Assembly (NCBI GenBank): GCA_031284295.1
Contig: JAITAE010000291.1
Span: 1 to 7,765 of the forward strand
Direction: 5' to 3'
Source of the DNA: Spirochaetaceae bacterium
GTDB taxonomy: Bacteria; Spirochaetota; Spirochaetia; Treponematales; Breznakiellaceae
DNA: 7,765 bases
A model generated the notes under the pieces. That model saw nothing but the letters and a program-made list of their open reading frames with translations. It had not been told where the DNA came from and did no database searches. Shown here piece by piece: positions 1-4,562 of the stretch. Every line of letters starts with the position of its first letter. Positions within the stretch are counted from its first letter, which is position 1. Both the position numbers and the translations under genes were made by a program.

Positions 1-357
1 AACAAACGTAACGCCAGGCACGCCGATGTTGTCGCAAAAACTTCCGCCGGGGCCTCCTCCTGGGTGCCGTCCATCGAAGTCGCAAACCTGCCGCGCGCGA
101 TAGAACAGTTAAAAAAAGCCGGTTTTTGGATTTATGGGGCGGATATGGAGGGCGGCCTTATTTACGAAACCGGATTGGCTGACCGTGTCTGCGTGATTCT
201 GGGCGGGGAAGGAGCCGGTTTAAGCCGCCTGCTCCGCGAAAAATGCGATGCGCTCATCGCCATACCATCACTTGGCCGTATCGACAGCCTCAACGTTTCG
301 GTCGCGGCAGGTATCCTCTTGTACGAAATTATACGCCAGCGCCGCCAGCGCGGTTGA
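1..357 (+). CDS. rlmB: 23S rRNA (guanosine-2'-O-)-methyltransferase RlmB, C-terminal part (5' partial)
   Basis: The reading frame is open from base 1 and stops at TGA 355-357, so only the last 118 residues of a SpoU/TrmH-type methyltransferase are seen. RlmB methylates the 2'-O of a guanosine in the 23S rRNA peptidyl-transferase region using SAM; this is family knowledge. The visible part is the SPOUT trefoil-knot domain. KTSAGASSWVP lies at about residues 13-23, followed by a NLPRAIEQLKKAGFWIYGAD stretch. Knot motif 2 is CVILGGEGAGL, and motif 3 is IPSLGRIDSLNVSVAAGILL just before the end, with the conserved SLNVSVA that helps bind SAM. It ends with a basic RQRRQRG tail. The GTG at 64 is internal, because the similarity continues upstream to base 1. 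A TrmH-family paralogue with another RNA target cannot be excluded. Confidence 0.82.
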   Translation, partial: NKRNARHADVVAKTSAGASSWVPSIEVANLPRAIEQLKKAGFWIYGADMEGGLIYETGLADRVCVILGGEGAGLSRLLREKCDALIAIPSLGRIDSLNVSVAAGILLYEIIRQRRQRG

Positions 358-376
358 ATGAGCTTTCACAGCCGGT

Positions 377-428
377 CGTTTTCGCCTTTACGCGCTCAAT
401 GTTTAGCGCGCCGTTATCGGACTGGGGG
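377..428. repeat. 52-bp imperfect direct repeat, copy 1
   Basis: Positions 377-428 match 551-602 at a constant offset of 174 bp. There are six mismatches, at 384, 385, 388, 389, 405 and 421. The core 390-428 differs at only two positions. This copy contains a perfect 6-bp inverted repeat, CGCGCT (391-396) and AGCGCG (405-410), with an 8-nt loop, and a small CCG-TTAT-CGG hairpin (411-420). It starts 19 bp after the rlmB stop codon. Confidence 0.85.
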
Positions 429-445
429 AGCGCTAAAAACTTATT

Positions 446-559
446 CTAAACAGCGACCTGGTCCAGCGCCACAAAACAGCGTTTAAGCTGTTTTGCCTGA
501 CGTTCTACCGCACGCTTAGCTGCATAAGGAAGGAAACGAGCTTGCTGCGGCGTTTTCAT
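446..559 (-). CDS. Small hypothetical ORF, 37 codons, between the direct repeats
   Basis: On the minus strand an ATG at 559-557 opens a 37-codon frame closed by TAG at 448-446. The product begins MKTPQQARFLPYAAKRAVER and ends in CFVALDQVAV. It is basic, rich in Ala, Gln, Lys and Arg, and could form an amphipathic helix; I see no signal peptide or membrane segment and do not recognise a family. An in-frame TAG lies directly before the ATG, so this is the only ATG start. There is no convincing Shine-Dalgarno sequence. The 5' end lies in repeat copy 2, which supplies the start codon; the corresponding position in copy 1 reads GCG instead of ATG. An open frame of this length can occur by chance in GC-rich DNA. 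It could also be a remnant of a larger or mobile-element gene. Confidence 0.3.
   Translation of the reverse strand: MKTPQQARFLPYAAKRAVERQAKQLKRCFVALDQVAV
472..495. terminator. Weak hairpin with A4/T4 arms, possible bidirectional terminator
   Basis: A perfect 9-bp inverted repeat, CAAAACAGC (472-480) and GCTGTTTTG (487-495), encloses a 6-nt GTTTAA loop. Its shape, with A4 before and T4 after a short CAGC/GCTG stem, is that of a weak bidirectional intrinsic terminator. It could end rlmB transcripts from the left or queA transcripts from the right. Against this, the GC core is only 4 bp, the U-tract is only four bases and sits inside the pairing, and it lies within the putative 37-codon ORF. 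Confidence 0.25.
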
Positions 560-602
560 CTAAACGCGCTCAATGTTTCGCGCGCCGTTATCGGGCTGGG
601 GG
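551..602. repeat. 52-bp imperfect direct repeat, copy 2
   Basis: This is the second copy of the repeat at 377-428, with 46 of 52 positions identical. The A-to-C change at 579 breaks the outermost pair of the copy-1 hairpin, leaving five pairs. On the minus strand this copy forms the leader and start codon of the 37-codon ORF. It is followed directly by further inverted repeats at 605-686. Confidence 0.85.
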
Positions 603-604
603 TA

Positions 605-686
605 GCCCGCAACGAAGTGCGGGCGCAGGGGGGCGCGGCGAGAAGGCGGCTGTATGCCGGTAACGGCATGGAAAACAGCGCCCCCC
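605..686. repeat. Cluster of nested inverted repeats downstream of queA
   Basis: Three perfect inverted repeats are packed in 82 bp. GCCCGCA (605-611) pairs with TGCGGGC (618-624). GGGGGGCGC (628-636) pairs with GCGCCCCCC (678-686). Inside the latter, ATGCCG (654-659) pairs with CGGCAT (664-669) around a GTAA loop, which is GNRA-type if transcribed rightwards. None is followed by a T-run on either strand, so they do not look like ordinary intrinsic terminators. They resemble REP-like or other structured intergenic repeats, but I cannot name a family. Confidence 0.6.
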
Positions 687-693
687 TTCACTC

Positions 694-721
694 TCATTTC
701 TCATTCTTCATTTCTCATTTC
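694..721. repeat. Four tandem 7-bp repeats (TCATTTC)
   Basis: Positions 694-700, 708-714 and 715-721 read TCATTTC, and 701-707 reads TCATTCT, giving exactly four units. The array lies about 12 bp beyond the queA stop codon and would be purine-rich in a queA read-through transcript. It looks like a simple-sequence repeat; no function is evident. Confidence 0.75.
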
Positions 722-733
722 TGCCTTGCGGCG

Positions 734-1777
734 CTACAGAATCAGCATCGCGTCACCGTAGCTGAAAAAGTTGTACTCTTTTTGTATAGCTTCGCGGTAT
801 GTTTCCATTATCATTTTCCGGCCAGCCGCCGCGCCGCCCGCCGTGCCCGCGAACGCGCATACCAGCATCAGCAGCGTGGAACACGGCGTGTGGAAGTTGG
901 TAAACAGCGCGTCCGCCGTCTTAAAGCGGTATGTTCCGTAGATAAAAATATCCGTGCTCTGCTCGCCGGTTTGAAAAGCGCCTCCGCGCCAGGCCGATTC
1001 CAGGGCCCGGAGCGTTGTTGTTCCAACCGCCACCACTTTGCGCCCGTCACGCTTTGCCGCCTCTACCGCTGCGGCAGTTCCGCTTTCGATACAAAAATAT
1101 TCTTTGTGCATTCGGTGGTCTTCGACGTTTTCGCCGCGCACCGGCAGGAATGTTCCAAGCCCCACGTGCAGCGTGACAAAGGCCGTGCCGACGCCGCGCC
1201 CGTGCAGGGCCGAAAGGATACCGTCCGTAAAATGCAAGCCCGCCGTGGGCGCCGCCGCCGAGCCGTGGGCGCGCGCGTACACGGTTTGGTAGCGGGCCGA
1301 ATCGGAGGCTTCGTCCGCGCGTTTTATGTACGGCGGCAGCGGTACGCGCCCGTGTATGTCAAGCCAGGCGTCGTCTACCGGTCTGTCGAAGCACAGCAGG
1401 AGGCGCGGGCCCTCACGCTGCAGTTCCGCTTCCGTTTCCGCTTCGCCCCCGGCGAAGCGGAAACGTTCTCCTGTCCTCCTGCCCGCCTTCTTCGTGATTA
1501 CTTCCCAGCTTGACTCAGTCCCCGCCCTATGTAGCAGCAAAAATTCCACCGCCCTGCCCCGCCTGTCCGTCCCGAAAATCCGGGCTTTGCGTACCCGTGA
1601 ATCGTTAAACACCATTAGTGAGCCGCTCTCGAGGAGGCCGGGCAAATCCTTTACCATGTGGTGGGAACGCCGCCCCGTAGCCCGCTCCAGAACAAGGAGG
1701 CGGCTTTCACCCCGCGCCGCCGGGTACTGCGCGACGCGTTCATTTGGCAGTTCGAAGTAAAAATCGCTTGTTTTCAT
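734..1777 (-). CDS. queA: S-adenosylmethionine:tRNA ribosyltransferase-isomerase (QueA)
   Basis: QueA transfers and isomerises the ribosyl part of SAM onto preQ1 at tRNA wobble position 34, giving epoxyqueuosine in the queuosine pathway; it is cytoplasmic. The 347-residue length is normal for the family. Conserved blocks appear in order: FELPNERVAQYP (8-19), ESRLLVLER (24-32), VFNDSRV (56-62), GRVPLPPYIKR (143-153), RYQTVYARAHGSAAAPTAGL (162-181), LHVGLGTFLPV (203-213), HRMHKE (221-226), VGTTTLRALES (251-261), FTNFHTPCSTLLMLVCAFAG (292-311) and FFSYGDAMLI (337-346). The ATG overlaps the ruvB stop (ATGA, 1777-1774), so translation is probably coupled and the gene is last in the ruvA-ruvB-queA operon. 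No strong Shine-Dalgarno is visible. Codons 105-115 contain a perfect 15-bp inverted repeat. No clear intrinsic terminator follows. Confidence 0.97.
   Translation of the reverse strand: MKTSDFYFELPNERVAQYPAARGESRLLVLERATGRRSHHMVKDLPGLLESGSLMVFNDSRVRKARIFGTDRRGRAVEFLLLHRAGTESSWEVITKKAGRRTGERFRFAGGEAETEAELQREGPRLLLCFDRPVDDAWLDIHGRVPLPPYIKRADEASDSARYQTVYARAHGSAAAPTAGLHFTDGILSALHGRGVGTAFVTLHVGLGTFLPVRGENVEDHRMHKEYFCIESGTAAAVEAAKRDGRKVVAVGTTTLRALESAWRGGAFQTGEQSTDIFIYGTYRFKTADALFTNFHTPCSTLLMLVCAFAGTAGGAAAGRKMIMETYREAIQKEYNFFSYGDAMLIL
1433..1465. repeat. Perfect 15-bp inverted repeat inside queA
   Basis: The arm CGTTTCCGCTTCGCC (1433-1447) is the exact reverse complement of 1451-1465, with a CCC spacer (1448-1450). 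In queA it encodes RFRFA-G-GEAET, residues 105-115, in a stretch between the better-conserved family blocks. It would form a very stable hairpin in mRNA or a cruciform in DNA. No U-tract follows, so it is not a standard terminator. Confidence 0.8.
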
Positions 1778-2865
1778 AAGCCGGCAAAAAGGCTGCCGCC
1801 GGGCGCGCCGGGCGCACCGGGCGGCGGCGGATATTTCATCTCAAGGCGCAGGTGTTTGTATGCCTGCGCTGTTACCGTTCTGCCGCGTTGCGTGCGCTGC
1901 AGCAGTCCGGCCTGAATCAGGTAGGGTTCGTAAAAGTCTTCCAGCGTATCTACAGACTCGCCCACCGATATGGCGAGCGTTTCCGCGCCGACCGGCCCGC
2001 CTCCGTAGCGCTCGATTATCATGCGCAGGATTTCACGGTCCAGCCGTTCCAGGCCAAGTTCGTCTATTTCCAGGCGTTTGAGGCCGCCGCGCACCACATC
2101 AAGCGTAATTGACTGGAGTTTTTGTACCTGGGCATAGTCCCTCATACGCCGGAGCAGGCGGTTGGTTACGCGCGGCGTGAACCGTGATGATCTGGATAGC
2201 AGCGCGGCGGCCTCGTCGTCGATGCGGATGCCCAGGATAGCGGCGGAACGGCGTATAATCGCCTCAATGTCCGCGCTTTCGTACAGCAAGAAGCGGCAGC
2301 TTATCCCAAAACGACTTATCAGCGGGCTTGAAACCATGCCTGCCTTTGTCGTGGCGCCGGCAAGTGTGAACGGTTTTAGCGGCAGCCGCATCGTCCGCGC
2401 TCCAGGCCCCTGCCCTATCACAAAATCGAGTTCGTAGTCCTCCATAGCGATGTACAGCTTTTCTTCAATTTCGGGACGAAGCCGGTGTATCTCGTCGATA
2501 AAAAACACCGCGTTTGGTTTGAGGCTGGTCAGGATGCCGACAAGGTCTTTGGCCTTTTCCAGCGCGGGCGCCGAAGTTTCGGTAAAATCCACCCCCATTT
2601 CGTTCGCGACTATGCGCGCCATCGTAGTCTTGCCCAGACCCGGCGGCCCCGTTAAAAACAGGTGGTCAAGGCTTTCGCCCCGCTCCTTTGCCGCCGCTAT
2701 GAATATGGCAAGGTTTTCCTTCATGGCCGCCTGCCCCAGAAACTCCTCCAGCCTGGCAGGACGCAGCGCGTAGTCCCGCGCATCCTCCGGCAGCGCCGCC
2801 TCTGGATGCAGTATGTTTTCGGCCTCTTCCGGCTGGGGCTGCTTTTGTTCGTTTAATGTACTCAT
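1774..2865 (-). CDS. ruvB: Holliday junction branch-migration ATPase RuvB
   Basis: RuvB is the hexameric AAA+ motor that pumps DNA through the RuvA-bound Holliday junction during recombinational repair. The 363-residue protein has a 30-residue Glu/Gln/Pro-rich N-terminal extension, then the core. Visible motifs are the RPARLEEFLGQ entry motif (35-45), Walker A GPPGLGKT (73-80), Walker B FFIDEIHRL (121-129), sensor 1 AGATTKAG (169-176), the SPLISRFGI arginine-finger region with R185 (180-188), and the C-terminal winged helix with GGGPVGAETLA (288-298) and RTQRGRTVTAQAY (324-336). It ends in an unusual Pro/Gly-rich tail, PPPPGAPGAPGG (346-357), that is not part of the usual fold. Start and stop codons overlap neighbours by ATGA on both sides, so it is the middle gene of a coupled operon. 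Confidence 0.98.
   Translation of the reverse strand: MSTLNEQKQPQPEEAENILHPEAALPEDARDYALRPARLEEFLGQAAMKENLAIFIAAAKERGESLDHLFLTGPPGLGKTTMARIVANEMGVDFTETSAPALEKAKDLVGILTSLKPNAVFFIDEIHRLRPEIEEKLYIAMEDYELDFVIGQGPGARTMRLPLKPFTLAGATTKAGMVSSPLISRFGISCRFLLYESADIEAIIRRSAAILGIRIDDEAAALLSRSSRFTPRVTNRLLRRMRDYAQVQKLQSITLDVVRGGLKRLEIDELGLERLDREILRMIIERYGGGPVGAETLAISVGESVDTLEDFYEPYLIQAGLLQRTQRGRTVTAQAYKHLRLEMKYPPPPGAPGAPGGSLFAGL
1801..1827. repeat. Three 9-bp GC-rich tandem units encoding the RuvB tail
   Basis: The units are GGGCGCGCC, GGGCGCACC and GGGCGGCGG, in register with ruvB codons. On the minus strand they encode part of the PPPPGAPGAPGG tail. This suggests slippage-type expansion at the 3' end of ruvB, with no disruption of the frame. 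Confidence 0.6.
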
Positions 2866-3467
2866 TTTGCCAGATTCAGTATCGCCAGACGGAACAGTTC
2901 GTTTTCTTTTTCGGCGCCGCCGGACGCGGCGTCCTTTTTACCCGTCAGCGCTGTTGCCGCCTGCTCCAGGGCCGCCGCCGCCGCCTTTCTGTCGTAACCC
3001 ATTTCTACAAGCGCGTTCACCAGTTCACCGTAAGGAGAGGACGGGGCCGCCTTTGCGCCGCCGCCGTGTACCAGCCTGCCTTTCAGGGCCAGTACCATCT
3101 TTTGCGCCGTTTTTTTGCCGAGTCCCGGCACCAGCTCAAGCCGCGCCACATCCCCCTCCTCCAGCGCCCGCTCCAGTTCGGCCTGGTCTATCCCGCTCAT
3201 TATTTTGAGGGAGGCACGGGGGCCTATTCCCTCGACCTTTTGCAGTTCCAGAAAGGTTGTCCGCCGTTCCGCACTGGCAAAACCAAACAGGCGCATATCC
3301 TTGTCCGTATGATGCAGGTATGTAAAGACCCGCGTTTCGCCGCCCGCACTCCCAAGCGCCTCAATGTCGTTAAGCGGCATCACCAGTTCCCATTCCACAC
3401 CGCCCGTTGAAAGGTAAAGCGTATCACCCGTCCCGCCGCTCACAATCCCGCGCAAACTATTAAACAT
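2862..3467 (-). CDS. ruvA: Holliday junction DNA helicase subunit RuvA
   Basis: RuvA tetramers bind the four-way junction and load RuvB. The 201-residue length is typical. The N-terminal OB-fold (about 1-62) starts MFNSLRGIVS and includes YLHHTDKDMRLFGF (50-63). Domain II has two helix-hairpin-helix motifs, VEGIGPRASLKIM (78-90) and VPGLGKKTAQKMV (113-125). A Gly/Ala-rich linker (134-145) leads to the RuvB-binding domain III (about 146-201), with ELVNALVEMGYDRKAAAAAL (148-167). Its stop overlaps the ruvB start (ATGA, 2865-2862). It is the first gene of the operon, and no ruvC is seen beside it. There is no evident Shine-Dalgarno sequence; GATAAT on the minus strand (3489-3484) is a possible -10 element, but no good -35 accompanies it. 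Confidence 0.97.
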   Translation of the reverse strand: MFNSLRGIVSGGTGDTLYLSTGGVEWELVMPLNDIEALGSAGGETRVFTYLHHTDKDMRLFGFASAERRTTFLELQKVEGIGPRASLKIMSGIDQAELERALEEGDVARLELVPGLGKKTAQKMVLALKGRLVHGGGAKAAPSSPYGELVNALVEMGYDRKAAAAALEQAATALTGKKDAASGGAEKENELFRLAILNLAK

Positions 3468-3496
3468 ATCAGAAGCATACCCAATTATCCGCGACT

Positions 3497-3560
3497 CCGC
3501 CAGGCCACCGGGCGGCCCGCCCTCTCCAAGGACGACTCTACAGCCGCCCGCCTGGCGGCT
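3497..3560. repeat. GC-rich inverted repeats in the divergent intergenic region
   Basis: CCGCCAGGC (3497-3505) is the exact reverse complement of GCCTGGCGG (3550-3558). The right side also forms a tight local hairpin, AGCCGCC (3542-3548) with GGCGGCT (3554-3560), and GGGCG-GCC-CGCCC (3510-3522) is a further small hairpin. They lie between ruvA and the right-facing promoter. They could be a regulator site, a structured repeat or an insulating remnant; the sequence does not decide. Apart from these and the promoter I see nothing else in 3468-3626. Confidence 0.55.
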
Positions 3561-3576
3561 CAGACCGCTCCCCTGG

Positions 3577-3607
3577 TTGACACTACAAGGGGGAGGGCTA
3601 CTATAAT
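3577..3607 (+). promoter_or_regulatory. Sigma-70-type promoter of the binding protein-symporter-cyclase operon
   Basis: TTGACA (3577-3582) and TATAAT (3602-3607) both match the consensus perfectly, with a 19-bp spacer that is slightly long. An overlapping alternative -10, TACTAT (3599-3604), gives a 16-bp spacer. Transcription would start near 3611-3614. That leaves a leader of only about 13-16 nt before the ATG at 3627, with no obvious Shine-Dalgarno sequence. No canonical operator was recognised, but GC-rich inverted repeats end 17 bp upstream of the -35. Confidence 0.7.
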
Positions 3608-3626
3608 TTACAACGGTATTATTGTA

Positions 3627-4562
3627 ATGAAGCGTAATATTTGGTTTTTTATTTTTACCATACTTGCCATTGTTTCCTGTGGCAAGTATGAACCAGAGCT
3701 TCAGACAGAAACGAAGCCTACTCCTCTCGAAACGGTAAAACAGCTTGCCGCCTTGAATCAGCAGGCATCGGTTTCTCCGCTGACGGATTTAGACCTCTAT
3801 CCGCCTGAAATAAAGAAAATTTTACAGCGGGGTAGTATTATTTTTGGCATGACCGCGGCGGACCAAAAGCCTTTTTTCTACGCCAACGAAGAAACAGGAG
3901 AATTAATCGGTATTGACGTGGAGATAGGGTATGAAATTGCCAACCGTCTGGGAGTACGGGCGGATTTTAATCGTGACGCGGCAAGTTTTGACGGTGTTGT
4001 TCTGAATGTGGTAAACAAGAAAGTTGACGTAGCTTTGAGCAAACTGAGCCGAACCCCGCGGCGTGGTAGTCTGGTGCGTTTTACCATGCCATATATCACC
4101 TTCCGTCAGGCTGTTCTGATAAACCGGCTGGAACTGGCAAAAGTCAGTTCCGAGGAAAACCTGCCCATATACATGAAGCGGTTCCGGGGTAGTCTGGCGA
4201 TTATCAAAAATTCATCCTATGTGGGCTATGCGGAAAGTAATTTCCCGCTGGCAAGCAAAAAAACTTACGACACATGGCCGGAATGTATCGACGCGCTTTT
4301 TGCCGGCGAAGTGCTTGCCTTATACCGTGATGAAGGAGAAATTCTAATCATAAATGAAACCAGAGAGAATTCGGGCATTATGGTGAAACCGGTTTTTATC
4401 AATGATAAACAGGACCCCATAGCCATGGCGGTATCTCATGAGGCACCCCATCTGCAGGAATGGCTTAATACGTTTCTGGAAGAATATATCCTCCAGAATG
4501 GCAGTGAGCTTACGCCGGCGCGGCTGGTAAAACGGCATTATGCCCGGGATGAAACAAAATGA
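3627..4562 (+). CDS. Extracellular solute-binding lipoprotein, family 3 type (amino-acid-like ligand)
   Basis: This is a 311-residue secreted binding protein of the SBP_bac_3 class, expected to capture a small ligand, commonly an amino acid, in the periplasm. The N-terminus is a lipoprotein signal: two basic residues, a hydrophobic stretch (5-17) and IVSC with the acylated cysteine at 18. A linker (19-65) precedes the binding fold, where GSIIFGMTAADQKPFFY (69-85), GELIGIDVEIGYEIANRLGV (91-110), DVALSKLSRTPRRGSLVRFT (134-153) and MPYITFRQAVLI (154-165) are the characteristic lobe I segments. The TPRR and FTMPY elements match the region that binds the ligand carboxylate in relatives. Lobe II and the C-terminal helix LQEWLNTFLEEYILQ (276-290) follow. 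The stop overlaps the symporter start by ATGA, so it probably serves that symporter, although such proteins normally work with ABC transporters. Codons 11-22 carry an 11-bp inverted repeat. Confidence 0.88.
   Translation: MKRNIWFFIFTILAIVSCGKYEPELQTETKPTPLETVKQLAALNQQASVSPLTDLDLYPPEIKKILQRGSIIFGMTAADQKPFFYANEETGELIGIDVEIGYEIANRLGVRADFNRDAASFDGVVLNVVNKKVDVALSKLSRTPRRGSLVRFTMPYITFRQAVLINRLELAKVSSEENLPIYMKRFRGSLAIIKNSSYVGYAESNFPLASKKTYDTWPECIDALFAGEVLALYRDEGEILIINETRENSGIMVKPVFINDKQDPIAMAVSHEAPHLQEWLNTFLEEYILQNGSELTPARLVKRHYARDETK
3659..3690. repeat. 11-bp perfect inverted repeat in the lipoprotein signal-peptide codons
   Basis: CATACTTGCCA (3659-3669) is the exact reverse complement of 3680-3690, with a 10-nt loop. 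It spans codons 11-22 and includes the lipobox cysteine codon (3678-3680). Lying about 32 bp after the start codon and roughly 45 bp after the inferred transcription start, it could be an mRNA stem-loop affecting early translation or a dyad operator. It may also be coincidental. Confidence 0.6.

Noticed and set aside
391..434. Terminator for rlmB formed by the hairpins in repeat copy 1
   Set aside because: The stems (391-410, and 405-409 with 430-434) are not followed by a T-run on the plus strand; an A-run follows instead.
377..602. CRISPR array suggested by direct repeats
   Set aside because: Only two repeat copies are present, 174 bp apart, with six mismatches and no regular spacers or cas genes.
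542..1513. Long plus-strand open frame (323 codons), mostly antisense to queA
   Set aside because: From 734 on it is the complement of a clearly conserved QueA, and its composition (Arg/Ala-rich, low complexity) is typical of an antisense shadow in GC-rich DNA. The first part lies in the repeat island.
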